From: Cryptomeria japonica
Lineage: Eukaryota; Streptophyta; Pinopsida; Cupressales; Cupressaceae
Assembly (NCBI RefSeq): GCF_030272615.1
Contig: NC_081407.1
Coordinates: 262,926,574-262,990,573, forward strand
Reading direction: 5' to 3'
Length of the DNA: 64,000 nt
Both the position numbers and the translations under genes were made by a program. Positions 24,120 to 36,600 of this stretch are shown piece by piece (position 1 is the first letter of the stretch; each line of letters opens with the position of its first letter). The notes beneath the pieces are model-generated. The model saw only the letters and a program-made list of their open reading frames with translations. It was not told the DNA's origin and did no database searches.

Positions 24120-25194
24120 ATGGAGAACTTAAGAAAATAGTTGGAAGGAGCTCTTGAAGATGATATGAGGATGGCATAGCAATTCATTAAAGGACTTCAG
24201 GAGAACTTTGTTATAGCACAAAATAAAAGAAAAGAAATTCATGAGAAGATGCAGAATGATGATGATGAAAAAGAAACTCTTAGAGACATTGCAAGCAAGT
24301 TGAGACAAGAGAACAGTAACATGAAGAATGAAATGCAAGATATGACTATGAGGTTATGTAAGGATATTGAAGATAGGAAGAATAATGAAGAAGACTTGAC
24401 TAGGAGACTTAATGATGCTGGAAATGAAAATATGAGACTTGGTCATGAAAATTATATGCTAAAGATAGATCTGATTCACATGCAACATGATAAAGTTGAG
24501 CTTGTGAGACAAGTTGGAATTCTGGAAAGTGAGTTGGCTACTACAAATAAGCACAGGGACAAATTCAAGAAAAGTTTAGAAGAACTTTATGACATGCTTA
24601 AAAGACAGAAACCTAATGGAGATACTAATGGACTTCGATTTGAACATAGAGAAAGTTCTAGTACTGCAAACAATCAAGATAAGAAACAAATCGGTAAGAA
24701 AACCTAATGCTTAAAAGTTGAATGGAAAATGTTTTAATTGCAATAAATATGGTCACAGAGCAAATCAGTGTCGATTTAGAAATAATCAGAATATGAAGTC
24801 ACCCACCGGTCAATGTTCCAAATGCAACAAAGTTGGTCATAATTCAGAAAATTGCAGAATAAATGTTAAATGCTATGTTTGTGGAATATTTGGGAATTTA
24901 TCTAATCAATGCAGATCACAAACCAGTCAAGGATAGGGAAAGGCTATTGAGAGGAATAATGTAACTTGTTATGCATGTAACAAGATTGGACATATTGCTA
25001 AATTATATAGAAGCAAGAATGCACCAACAAACAACAAAGGATCTATTTTGAAGGGCAAAGAAAAGGTAGATGAAGTTAAGCAAGAATTTTCAAAACAATG
25101 GATTAAGAAGAGTAATCAGAGAACTGATGAAACTATCTCTACATTGGTAGAACAGAGTAATCCTCCACTGATAGGAGATTCTTCATCTAAATGA
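24120..25194 (+). pseudogene. E4 ORF1: coiled coil plus four zinc knuckles
   Basis: The ATG at 24120 begins MENLRK and is followed by TAG (24138) and another TAG near 24177. About 180 residues form a Lys/Glu/Asn-rich coiled coil. CFNCNKYGHRANQC (about 24729), CSKCNKVGHNSENC, CYVCGIFGNLSNQC (His lost) and CYACNKIGHIAKLY (last Cys lost) follow. A one-base frameshift lies near 24690. The C-terminus matches E10 (VKQEFSKQWI). The protein probably binds nucleic acid. It lacks the UBN2 capsid region seen in E2, E3 and E12, so it may not form particles alone. Confidence 0.8.
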
Positions 25195-25348
25195 GGAATA
25201 ATCCTTAGGGGGTATTGTAGCAAGTTAAAAATCATGCATTCTACCTTCGGTTGATGGTAAGAAGATATATTTCTTCTTTACCGGGGAATGTGTTAAGTTT
25301 TCACTTAACTGGTGAGCATTTAATGCAGTTTAAAGAACCTTTTTTGGT

Positions 25349-25355
25349 TATAAAG
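25349..25355 (+). promoter_or_regulatory. Candidate internal TATA box of E4 ORF2
   Basis: TATAAAG lies 147 bases upstream of the ORF2 ATG at 25496. The same heptamer occupies the equivalent place in E7 and E10, within a region that otherwise shows conserved phrases such as GAGCATTCAAAT. Promoter function is inferred. Confidence 0.45.
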
Positions 25356-25495
25356 CACCGAGAAACCCTCATTTTGAACTCACCGAGCATTCAAATGATC
25401 AGAGAGTGCAGAATTGAGCAAAGGCATTCTAAGGCGAAGTTGTGAAGTGATTTTCAAGCATTTAGAATTTTGGTTTAGAGGTATTTTTCTTTGAA

Positions 25496-28400
25496 ATGGT
25501 TTCCTCATCTTTTGTTCTAGAGTTTATTTCGAACCCTACCATTGTGGAAAATGTTAAATGCCCTAGGCCCATATTCAAGATTATCCTCGAGATCATGAAA
25601 CAAGATGACTCTGTAGGAGCTTTTTTGAAAATACCAAAGGGAGTAGCATTTGTAGAAGACCCTAGAATTTACATACATTGCAACATAGAAAACCTATGAT
25701 AGTTCTGATACTTAATATAAGTACAGATCCAATAGCCAACAAGATGAGAGTGGGGGGGTGAATCATAAAAACTTAATCATCCATAAAAACATCAAATTCA
25801 ACCTCGATAACATATATATCAATCATATAACCAAAAACTGTCAAACATGCAAACTCAAAAGCATATGAGCAATATAAACCTCATAACACCAGATTTAACA
25901 TGGAAACCCAAATAGGGAAAAACCACTATGGGATTTTGGACCCACTAAGAAATATACTCTTCTAGAGTATGCTCAGTTAAAAGCAAATCCTGTTAAAGAT
26001 TGCAAACACATTGCTAGATGTGACCCAGTTAAGGGATTTCCCTCAAATCTATTAGGATCTTCACTTTGTTAGAAGTGACATTGTCAAAGGATTTCAAACA
26101 CTCAATCAGAATGTCACCTTATTAGAGGATTTACATATAAGACTGTTAAGTCCACTCGGTTAAGAGATTTCCTATCACTTTCACAAAATAACAGTAATAC
26201 AATCTATCTGCAACTTCACATCTAAAATGCTAAAGCAGATTCCTATTTATTCAATACAATCTAGACATAGAACTAATCTTGTCTATCTACTGGGCATCAA
26301 TACTCTGTTATTCTAATAGGTCTTCAAGCTTCTATGCTCGGTTATCACTATGTAGCATCCCTGTGCATACACTTGCCCACATACATTGATTATCAACAGT
26401 TTCCTATTTATAAACAATCTTCTAACCACTTAATCTCATTGATCACATTTCCCATGATCAATCATAGCCATCAGATCTTCAATCTTGTCCAGATTCATTG
26501 TATCTTTCGATCTAAAAATGTTTTACCCTGCCTTGGAAATTGCACATTCACCTTGGAACTTGTGTTAGGGTAATGCGGTTCAATCTAAGCTGTAGATCTT
26601 CTTGTCGACTTTCCATTGCCTTAGATTCACTTAACAAACTTCTTCCATGGCTTACCAATCATTGATCCGCTCCAGCTCATCAGCTTCTTTCATTAAATAT
26701 CATATGTAAACATTTAATGCATTCTGTTATAGCTCGGTTACAACTTGGTGAATACTAAACTTCACTCGGTAGACATTCTATCTTCATTAACCGACTGTGA
26801 TAACCTTAGGGTTTACCAACTAGGTTCCTTAGGGTTTACTAACTAGGTTCTTTGCTTGATAACATAGTATAGTATTAACCTTTACATTTTACAACATATG
26901 TATGATGTTAAAACAATCTAAAACATTAAGATCTCATCATTGTCTAACTTGGTAGTAGTTGCCCATTGAATATCTTATCCCCTTATTCATCATATTCTTT
27001 CCTATGTCTTTACCAACTTCTTTATAATCTTCATATCATACTTCTCAAGATATAGCAATATCATACTAAATTAGAAAATCAATTTCTTGACATCAATGAC
27101 AAAATAATAATATCAAGATAGTAATACATCTTTAATCAGTTATGTCCATAATCATCAACAATCTTCTCAATATCCTTATAATGTAATATTGCTAACAACC
27201 TAGGGACTGAGGATTTGAAGAAGATATTCAATGAAGTTATTACTGATGAAAATAGAGTGATTAAACCTGAACATAAGGTTGTGGGAAATTTAGGTTTTGT
27301 AGAGATTCTGAACATTCTTGAATTTCCAAAGGAAGTTGTTAGACTTGTATTAAGTAGAGTCCATGGAGAATTCATGTGGTTAGAGTCAGTTTGCAAAATA
27401 ACCAAGGATGCAATTAAGGAAGTTACCGGTTTACCTTCAACCGGTAGTAGACCTGATAAAACCAAGAAGATACCTAACAGGGGAGTTATGGATTTAACTA
27501 GAGCAACATCTGATAATACGTCACTTAGAGTAAATGATGTTAAGGATATCAATGTGAGATATGTGAGTATGGTACTAGGTTACAAAGCTACTCATGCAAA
27601 TAGACTAAACTTTGTTTCTAGTCTTTCTATTCACAATGTATATGAAATGGTGAACAATAATGCTAAGATTGATGTGTGTGAATGGCTTAAGGATGAATTA
27701 ATTGACAATTTGAAAAAGATCAAGGGAGACAAGAAAGGTACTTTCCATTTTGGAAACCTTCTAGTATGCCTAATGCTATACTTTACCAAGGAGATACCCG
27801 ACATAGGTCACAAGGATTTTGGTTATGACAGTCTGGTAGGAAGACAGATACAAGATGCTTTCACCGATATGGGCACTGATAGTATTAAGAACATTACAAA
27901 CTATTTCAAGACATTCCAATCTAAGATGACAGCAAGGGAGAGACTATCGTAGAGCATAGTTGATAAATATGACAAGGAAATCTATTTGTGATTAAGAGAG
28001 ATGAAACTTGGATGGAAGCAACAAGTCCTAGAATTATTTGGGTTACAAAGGTGGGATATGAGGTAGACCTATCTATTTTGGAAACGTATGCTAAAGCTCT
28101 ACTTGATGCACCAAGAGAGCCCTCTGAGAAATTCTTTGGAAATGAAGAAACAATAGAGAGAAATATATCTATGCAGAAAAGGACTAAGAGAAGAGAAAAA
28201 TTTATTAGAGATGCCTCCAAGAAGGTAAAGGAAATCAAAGAAAATTTCATGAACATCAATGGTATATCAGCCAGTGAACTTGAAGGACTACAACCTGAAG
28301 CACATGTTTCACCGGTTGTAACATCCTCTGATACTAATAGTGGGAAGGCTATTGGGTTTAAAAGAATAGAGAGGAAGAGAAAACCCTCACCGGTACCCTC

Positions 28401-30315
28401 TCCTTCACCTAAAAAAACTAGGACACTAAGAAAGAAACAACAGGCAGTTAGGGAATCGAAGAAGAAACTTACACCTAAGAAGAAACAAACATCGATTACC
28501 CCCACATTGAATGATTTACTGAATGAGATAACAATGGCAGGTAATCTATCTAATGTGAATAAATGGTATATTTCTTCTAATGATTCTGACAAAAGCACAA
28601 TTGAAGAGAGTATTATTTTGCACTTAGACATTTATAAGAAAGTGTTGATAGAAGTGATTGATGAGATTCCAAATGATCTATACATGAGACTAGAAGCAAA
28701 AAGACTATCTGTAATGGAATTTGATAAGAAATTGAAGGTTGAAGCACTCTTGGTCATTCATCTGGTAAATTCTAGAGAAGAAATTGATGAACTTATTTCT
28801 GAAGCTAACCGATCAATATTTGTTAGTGGACACCGACAAGTGAGCCTAATGGCTAGAAGGGTAAAAGAGATTGTAGATGAGATTGTAGATAAATGGGATA
28901 TATTATTTGTAGAGAAGGAAAATCAAGAGGAAAAGAGTAGACCTAAAAATACATTCAAAGTATATCAGAAAGACAAGGACAAGGGTAAAGGCAAAATTGG
29001 TGGTATTGCAAACATAAAGGTTACAGATAAAATCTTCCACCATCTCCTTTGGATACACCACCAGTACACACAAAAGATCCACCGGTTATTGATACTAAAG
29101 GTATAACTCTTGACAATACTAATCCAGAGTCAGAGATACTCTTTACAATGAATGTGGATACTCAAGAGGTAAACATTGTTGTGGACAAGGAAACTTCAGA
29201 GGTTAAGGAAGATAATGTTGATAATAGCAAGATTTCAGAGAAACCGACACAAATAGTTGACTTTCAGGAAACTGAGATACCAACCCAAACAAAGAAACCA
29301 ATAGAGACTCAAAAACCTGCAGAAGACAAAGGTACTAGCACAGGGCCACCAGAGACCGAGAATCCGACAGTAGAACTTTCAGAGAAACAAATAGAGGTAG
29401 AGGTTCATGTTGAGACTGAGAAACCAATAGTTATAGAGACACTGAAACAATCTGAGAAACCATTAAAGGTTGACTTGCAAACACAAACAGATCCACTAGA
29501 GGAAAATAAAACCAAAATGGATACATCTGATGGAAGTAAAGAGGATATAGTTAAGATGATTGGGCAGACATCTGTTGAGGAGAAACCTACAACATAACCA
29601 AGTACATCTACAGGTGAATTCAGACCTACCAATATCACAGAGGTACTTTTGGATTCTATTAAGAGGATAATTGATTGAATGCATTGGCTTTTAAGGAAAT
29701 TGACAACACTTTACCTATTCTAAAAATGATTGCCCTTACATGTCAAATTGAGCATATTAAGGATTCTTTAGGTAAATTGGACACATTGTCCAAGTTCATT
29801 TATGATAATGTTATAACTATAGACAAGGTGAATGAGGATATCATAAAGGAGAGAGTTGAAAAAGAGAAAAGCATATTCTTTGAAAATACCATAAAGAAAT
29901 ATACCGATCACGTGGATACACTTTTACCGGTACTCAATTCTACAATTTTGGAGTATAAGGAGCTATATAGGGAAGCATGTAAACCTAACTGTTTGACTGA
30001 GGACATTAATGAGGAGATCAACAAGATACAAAAGGAAATTGATGACATTGTAGGTAATATTATAGGTTCATCCGGACTTATATCATTTTTTGAGCAGGAA
30101 ATGGTAGTTTTTAAGGAGAAGTTAGAAAAACTTGAGAAAGAGAAGGCAAGAATAAATTCTAATGCCCAAGAACTAAAAGATAAACTTGGTCTAAGGCTGG
30201 GTAATCTGATTACTTAGAGAGTTGAATTATCTAAGGTAATAGTACAAGGATAACGATCATCCGAGCAGCAAATGCAATATCTCACCGGTATGATCCAGCA
30301 GATTGAGGCAACTTA
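25496..30315 (+). pseudogene. E4 ORF2, unknown protein, split by solo LTR E5
   Basis: The first part (25496-25696) ends at E5 and coding resumes at 27198. In order: VEDPRIYIHCN; the core with LSRVHGEFMWLESV and ITKDAIKEVTGLPSTG (about 27345-27460); KGTFHFGNLLVCLMLY; a basic Pro/Lys-rich linker (about 28370-28500); a helical domain with VDEIPNDLYMRLEAK and ISEANRSIF; YQKDKDKGKGK; an acidic Glu/Thr/Lys/Pro stretch (about 29210-29590); and C-terminal helices with KIDSLGKLDTLSKFI-like sequence (about 29760). A TAG at 27950 replaces CAG. Frameshifts lie near 27985, 29035 and 29670. No membrane segment is seen. Function unknown. Confidence 0.7.
25697..27197 (-). mobile_element. E5: solo LTR inside E4 ORF2
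   Basis: 1,501 bases. Read on the minus strand it begins TGTTAGCAATATT and ends GAACTATCA, with a TGTCATTGATGTCAAG phrase near the start, a TTTTTCCCTATTTGGG segment and a C run (+ strand G run, 25754-25760). Target duplication ACCTA is at 25692-25696 and 27198-27202, and ORF2 codons join across it. There is no interior or second LTR, as expected after LTR-LTR recombination. The family is otherwise absent from the window. Confidence 0.88.
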
Positions 30316-30596
30316 GATGACAACAACAAATTTATGCAGAGTCTGAATATGATTTTGGCAAACATCTTTCAGATTGTAACCAACTAGTTACAAACCTTGA
30401 GGTAGCATTTTTGCACTCTTTTGATTATTTATTACATCCTTTGTTATTGATGTCAAAGGGGGAGTAGTGGAGAGAAAAATGCATGTACAAAGGAGATCAC
30501 TTGCTCAAGGGGAGCACATCTTTTTGGATTTCTATTTTTGGACAACAGTTTTGGATTTTTATCATGAGTGTTGCCATCAATGCCAAAGGGGGAGAT
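30316..30596 (+). other. E4 3' UTR and polypurine tract
   Basis: Non-coding. CAAAGGGGGAGTAG at about 30456 and AAGGGGAGCA near 30508 precede the terminal polypurine tract AAAGGGGGAGAT (30585-30596). GTTGCCATCAATG (30570-30582) pairs with CATTAATGGCAAC (30637-30649) in the LTR, 12 of 13 positions. Confidence 0.75.
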
Positions 30597-31336
30597 TGTT
30601 GGCATTCTACACTCTTATGAGAATAGTTGATGTTGTCATTAATGGCAACCAACTGGCAACTCACTGGCATCACAAACTTCATACACCAGCATCAACAGAC
30701 ACTTCACCAGCATTCAAATTACATCAACAATAATGCATATCGGTACTCCAGCCAACATGGGATAAAGTTTTGTTTATATGAATTATTTTGTAATGAAATT
30801 ATCTTTTGTAAAGCCAACATGGTATATTGTAAAAGACTCATATATGTATGAGATCTTATAAGACATTTTTATATAAGGTGATATAGTTGACAGCGAAGGT
30901 TCTGGTTATTGACTTAGCTTAAACTGGTACTGAACCTGGCATGAGAGATGCTATTTTGAGCAATACATTGTATTGATAATCAATTTTGTAGTCAGTGTGA
31001 CTCTTTATTGAGTAGTGAGCTCTAGGCTATTGGCCTCCCTGCATGTGCAGGCCCCTCATTGTAAGTAGTATTTATTCATTGGTAAGGGCATAAATATTGT
31101 GGGTCACAAATCCCATCTAGGTTTTTCCCACACCGGGTTTCCTTGTTAAATATCTTGTGTTATGGTGTGTTTCTATGATGTTTCTATTATTATTTTTACT
31201 GCATTAATTCTTATTTACCGATACACTATTTTGGGATGCAAAGTTATTAATAAGTTTAAATATTCTACTAATTGGTTAGACATTGATTCACCCCCCCCCC
31301 CTCTCAGTGTCTTTGGGACTTTCATTGAAATTAACA
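30597..31336 (+). repeat. E4 3' LTR
   Basis: 740 bases, TGTTGGCATTCTAC...AAATTAACA. It is shorter than the 5' copy because of small deletions. The C run at about 31291-31301 is longer. Confidence 0.92.
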
Positions 31337-31476
31337 TTATTAGGGACTGTATACCCATTCACAACTGACATCCATACATGAGAGGACAAATAGGTTTCCA
31401 TTCTTCTACTCCAAAAGGCATAGTTGACACCATCAAACACAGGGGCTTTTGAGGAGGCTAATTCATTTCTTTCCAT
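31337..31476 (-). pseudogene. E2 gag N-terminus
   Basis: The ATG at 31476 on the minus strand begins MERNELASSKAPVFDGVNYA, followed by FWSRRMETYLSS and VNGYTVPNN, the typical start of a copia Gag of the UBN2 type. E4 interrupts it right after, and gag continues at 23271. Confidence 0.85.
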
Positions 31477-31537
31477 TGTGAACACTTGACAGGATCTACC
31501 CAAGCTAGAGAATGCTTTGACAAAATAGGGTACCTAG

Positions 31538-31549
31538 GCTCTGATACCA
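31538..31549 (-). promoter_or_regulatory. E2 primer-binding site
   Basis: The minus strand reads TGGTATCAGAGC, a perfect match to the initiator tRNA-Met complement, two bases from the LTR end. Confidence 0.9.
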
Positions 31550-31551
31550 AC

Positions 31552-32457
31552 TATTGGACACAATGGATCACTGAGAGGGGGGTGATTCAATGATTCAAAC
31601 AATTTTTGCTTAATCAGAGCTATACTGGTTCAATATGAAATAAACAAAATGCAGACTGGTTGCCAAAGCATAGCTAACAAGGTGTGTAGGAGAAATATCT
31701 AAAAGATTAATACAACACACAAATGAAGATGCAACACATAACACCAGATGTACAAGGAAAACCCAATGTGGAAAAAACCTCAGTGAGAATAGTTGTTGAA
31801 GATCTTCTGCTCCAATCTAGCCTCACAATGAAAAGATCTGATTACAAATTTTAGGGCACCAAACCCTGATTTATGAGCACCAACTCAAAGGAGCACCAAC
31901 CCCTACACAATTTATAGGCTACAACCTAAAGGAGATGCAAACCCTGCACTAAGCACCTACTCAGTGAAAACAATAGGAAAACTCAGACACACAAATGAGA
32001 TCCCACCTGTCAAACATGTCAGTAATCGACCCACCGACATTGAGTCGGTTCATGCTCATTCATTTGACAAAACTCCATACCGGTTCAAGCCCTTACCGGT
32101 AAAACCTTCTCCTGCTACTATCTGGCAACATACACTACACCAGTAGCTCAACTTCACCTCCGATGGTTTGTGATCTCTTTGACACTCTGCCTCTTCATCA
32201 CAAACATTATCACAAACAAACAGCCAGCCTACATACCGGTTACAACTTTTTATGCCAATACAGAACTTCATATCACCTCTTGTTGGTGATGTCACTGACA
32301 ATCTCAATACCTTCTTGTCTTCCACCATACTAATTGACATGCCTTCATGTTAACCTTCCTTAGGACGGTTCAATCTTCTTCATACCGGGTTGAAATACCC
32401 TACCAGTAGCCTGCAATACCAATACTGGTTGACATCAATGACAACTCAATGCCAACA
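31552..32457 (-). repeat. E2 5' LTR
   Basis: 906 bases. In sense it begins TGTTGGCATTGAG with TTGTCATTGATGTCAACC just inside and ends TGTCCAATA, next to the primer site. The + strand shows the G run complementary to the C tract at about 31575-31581. The partner 3' LTR is not in the window. Confidence 0.85.
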
Positions 32458-32612
32458 TGTAGATGCTATTTTGGAGTTTATTCATTGTAATCTATCTCTG
32501 TAATTGATTAGTAAGGCAGTGAGCCTTTTGGTGTTGTATCCCTTATTGTAATTGAGTAGTGAGCTCTAGGAATTTTTCCTGAATGCTTCTGCATTCCCCA
32601 TCATGTAATATT
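32458..32612 (+). repeat. E6: LTR fragment, left piece
   Basis: This fragment has the middle-LTR phrases of this class in + orientation: GAAGATGCTATTTTG-like start, GTAATTGAGTAGTGAGCTCTAGG and TTCTGCATTCCCCATCATG. E2 borders it on the left and E7 on the right. It continues at 39345 once E7 is removed. Confidence 0.7.
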
Positions 32613-33370
32613 TGTTAGGATTCCTAAAGATACTGAGAGGGAGGGTGAATCAGTAACTGACTGGTATAATAATTTTCTTAACTTACAGCATGAAAAGCAT
32701 ATCAAAACTATGTACCGGTAAACCAAAAATAATGTAGTAAATAAGAGCAATAACCACAACATAAGAGACACACCATAACATAGTATTTTTAATGAGGAAA
32801 CCCAGTGTGGGAAAAACCTCAGTGGGATTTGTGACCCACAATATTTGCTTACTAGCCAATAAGAGAATATTACTGCTTACAATAGGGGCCTGCACATGCA
32901 GGAAGGCCAAGTGCCTAGAGCTCACTACTCAATTACAAAAAGAAGTCACACTAACTTACAAAATGGATTATACAAATCCAATGTCTTGTACTGCTTCAGA
33001 TCAACATCTACTATGCTAGATTCAATATTGGTTTAAGCTCTACTACATACATAAACCCTTATCCAATATCTGCCATACAATTCACATATTAGGTCTGCAT
33101 TAAACCTTTCATCATCTACTCATACTAAATGATCTACAATGATCTCATACATATATAAGTCATGTTACAATCCACCAAGTCGTCTTACAAAATATTTTAC
33201 AATTAAATATAAAATACATTTAAACAAAGTTCCTGTTGGCCATGGTGCCGATGATCAATCTTTAGGTGCCGGTGTCGGTGTCTGCTGATATCATAAGATT
33301 GCAAGGTTGCCATCAATGACAATACCTTCAATCACCTACAATTTCTCATTGGAGTGTGCATTTTCCAAAA
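32613..33370 (-). repeat. E7 3' LTR
   Basis: 758 bases. In sense it starts TTTTGGAAAATGC (usual TGTTGG altered) and ends TTAGGAATCCTAACA type sequence. TGTGGGTCACAAATCCCAC lies near 32830 on the opposite strand. Confidence 0.88.
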
Positions 33371-33382
33371 ATCTCCCCCCTT
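33371..33382 (-). promoter_or_regulatory. E7 polypurine tract
   Basis: In sense AAGGGGGGAGAT directly abuts the 3' LTR. It lies within a perfect 13-bp inverted repeat: CATTGATGGCAAC at 33385-33397 and GTTGCCATCAATG at 33306-33318. Confidence 0.85.
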
Positions 33383-33600
33383 GGCATTGATGGCAACACT
33401 CATGAGAAAAATCAAAAAGTGTCCAAAAATGTTGTCCAAAATGAATCTGCCAGAATATCTTACCAAAATTGTGTTGTCAAAAATGTATACTCCCCCTAAG
33501 TTGATGATGTCTCTGTTCTGATCATTTTTCTCATTTCCACTACTCCCCCCTTTGACGTCAATGACAAAGGTTGTCATTCACTATCAGTGGAGTGTGGTTC

Positions 33601-36600
33601 CTACCTAGATCCTTGTAACCGGGGGGTTACAATCTGGAAAAGATCTGCCAATACCAAGTTCTGACTGTCACTAAATTTTTTAATATCCTTTAATGCTGCT
33701 TTTGTTCTTTGAAATGTACTAGTTAGTATGTGCATTTGCTCTTCTAGTGTCTTAAGTCAGGGAACCAAAGCCTCAAAAATTTCTTTTCTCATAGAAATGA
33801 GGTAATCTAGTTTAGGACTTAGTTTGCATTTTAAGTTCTTTGCCTTATCCTTTATCTTCTCTTTGTCTTTTTCCAACTTTTCTCAATTTTCTCTTCAAGA
33901 TCTACAATGTTCTTATCAATTTCCAAAAATGAATCTAATGATCCTACTAAATTTTCAACAATATTGTTAATGTCTTCTTGAGCTTTGCTGATCTCTGAAT
34001 CTATGTTCTTTGTCAAAATATTAGTTTTGCAGGTGTCTCTATATAGTTTCTTGAAATCCAAAATTGTTTCTCCTAGTGCCGGTAATAAGGTTTCTATTTT
34101 CTCCTTATTCTTCTTCACTAATTCCTCAAAGAATTTGTCTTTCTCCTTAATCATTCTCTCCCTAAATGTGTCCTCATTTATCTGATCAACTGTCAAAATG
34201 TTACCGGTGATGTATTTAGACAATGTGTCTAGTTGGCCTAAAGAATCTTTACTTCCTACAATGCACTTGGGTGCTATCAATTTAAGAATAGGAATTGTGT
34301 TATCAATAGCCTTATAGGCTTGTGCATTACATTCAGTGATCTTCTTAATAGAATCCAATAATACCTCTGTCACATTCATTGGTCTTCATTTTGTCATTGA
34401 AGTACCAGATGTCTACCCAACTGTCTTCACAATTTTTGTGCTATCCATTGTAGTAGTAACTCTGCTTGTCTTGACCTCTGGTAGGTCAGTTTGTGTTTGC
34501 ATTTGTACTACCAAGGGTTTAGGCTTTTTTAGTTGTTGCCGGTGGCACTATCTCTGTTTGAATCTCAGCTTGTTTCTCAACCTATTTCTCAACCTATGTC
34601 TCAACCTGTATCTCAACCTATGTCTCATAGGGTTTCTCTGAGCTCTCAACTATCGGTTTTTCAAATGTAGTCTCTATATGCACTTCCAGTTTCCCTATAT
34701 TTACCTCTGATTGTTCTTCAGTTTCATTTACTAGTGCTTCAAATGGTTTCTCAGTGGTGGCCTCTGTCAGTTTCTCTGTATCTGTAGGTTTTTCAGTGCT
34801 TATATTTACAGTCTCACTAACTCCAACCTCAACATCTGCAGCTGGTGGCTCAGTAGCCATATCTTTCTTCTTGTCCTCAGTGGTCTCTTTATCTACCACA
34901 ATATTCACCTCTTGTGTATCTATATTCATGGTATACAAAAATTTAGACACAAGATTTGTATCCTCTTGAGGAGTCTCCATACTTTCTGTAGCCGGTTGTG
35001 TGTCAACTATTTCTACCGGTGGAGTATCAAAAAGAGGTGGGGGTAAGTTATCAGTTATTTTTAGGTTCAGAGGTCAAACTTCCTTACCTTTCCCCTTATC
35101 CATGTCCTTTTGATATACTCTGATAGTCTTGGGTCTTTTGAGTTCTTCATGTTTCTCCTTTTCAAAAAAGAATATGTCTCATTGGTCTGCAGTCTCTTCT
35201 GAAATTCCATTCATTCTTCCTACCATCAGTGCTACATGTCGGTGACCAGTTGAAAATACTATCCGGTTGGCCTCACTGATTAATTGATCAATCTCTTCAG
35301 GTGAGTTCACTGGGTGAACTGCAAGTAATTTCTCAATTTTTATTTTCTTATCTAGCTCAACAATAGCTACCCTTCTAGCTTCAAGTCTTTTGTAGAGATC
35401 AGTGGGTATTTCATCAACAATTTCCATCAAAAATTTCTTGTAAATATCCAAGTGTAAAATTACACTATTTTCTATGCTTTCTTTGTCATCAATGGAAAGT
35501 GTGTTATATAGTTTGCTAGTGTTTTTCAACTTTCCATCCTCTGTTATTTCACTTGAGAGTTTTTCCAGTGGAGAAATGTCTTGTTTTACCTTCTTCTTCT
35601 TTGGAGTTAACTTCTTAACTAGAGGCCTTACTTCCTGTTGCTTTTTCCTTGTTCTCCTAGGTGTGGGTGAGGGTATCAGTGGGAGTTTTCTTTTCCTTTC
35701 TACCCTTTTGAATACTGTCGATATATCACTTTAAGAAGAAGTTGCAATTGGTGAAAGATGAGTTTCTAGTTGAAGTCCTTCCAACTCACTTTCCTTAATA
35801 CTAGTTTGCTTTAATACATCTTCCTTAATTGATTTTGCTTGTCTAGTTCCCTTCCTCACTATTTGTTCAACTTTCTTAATTCTTTTTTGTGTCTGAATAC
35901 CACTCTGAATTGTTTCTGCATTTCCAAATACTTTCTCATAGGGTTCCTTTGGTGCTTCAAGGAGGGCTTTTGCATAATTTTCAATGATGTTATCATCTAT
36001 TTCATATACCATTTCAGTTACCCAGATAGTCCTAGGGACAACTGCCTCCATCCAAATTTCATCTTTCTTGATTACAAAACGTATTTCCTTTTGATATTTA
36101 TCTACAATTGCCTGAGACAACCTAATTCTTGTCTTCATTCGAGCCTTTAGTTCTTGAAAATGTTCATTTATGTTTTTCTCTCTATTTTCTCCCATGATGT
36201 TTAATGTATCCAATAGTTGCTTTCCTACCGGTATATCAAAACCAAAATCTCTCCTACCAATACTGGGTACTTGCTTAGTAATGTATAGCATTAAACATAC
36301 AAGCAAATTTCCAAATCTAAAAGTTCCTTTCTTATCTCCTTTGATCTTCTTCAGATTGTCTATTAATTCATCTTTAAGCCATTCACACACATCTATTCTA
36401 GCATTATCATTAACCATGTCATATGCACTTTTAATACATAGGCTAGATACTGAGTTTAACCTATTTGCATGTGTAGCCTTGTAGCCTAAAATCATATTGA
36501 CAAATCTGACATTTATGTCCTTCACATCATTGACTCTTAGTGATCTCTTGTCAAATGTTGTGCCGGTTAGGTCCATTACTATGTCATTAAAGACCTTTTT

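Larger units (their letters stand above)
23272..31336 (+). mobile_element. E4: pol-less copia-type element with ORF1 and ORF2
   Basis: LTRs 23272-24048 and 30597-31336 and target duplication TTATT (23267-23271, 31337-31341), inserted in gag of E2. The interior has ORF1 (coiled coil plus zinc knuckles) and a long ORF2 but no protease, integrase, RT or RNase H homology. ORF2 is interrupted by the solo LTR E5. It must have relied on enzymes from another element. Confidence 0.93.
11698..32457 (-). mobile_element. E2: autonomous-type Ty1-copia, minus strand, split by insertions
   Basis: Reading leftward: 5' LTR (32457-31552), primer site (31549-31538), start of gag (31476-31337), then E4. Gag continues with protease (23271-21020), then E3, and integrase, reverse transcriptase and part of RNase H (14329-11698). 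Joining the flanks across E4 and E3 restores reading order, and both insertions have 5-bp target duplications. The 3' end of RNase H and the 3' LTR are not found. The base run after the LTR (TGTAG, 32458-32462) should be its target duplication, within E6. Confidence 0.85.

Noticed and set aside
25496-30315. ORF2 as an envelope-like gene, as in some plant copia elements
   Set aside because: Env-like genes sit after pol and have signal and membrane segments. ORF2 has neither, pol is absent, and its only hydrophobic stretch (NLLVCLMLY) is too short.
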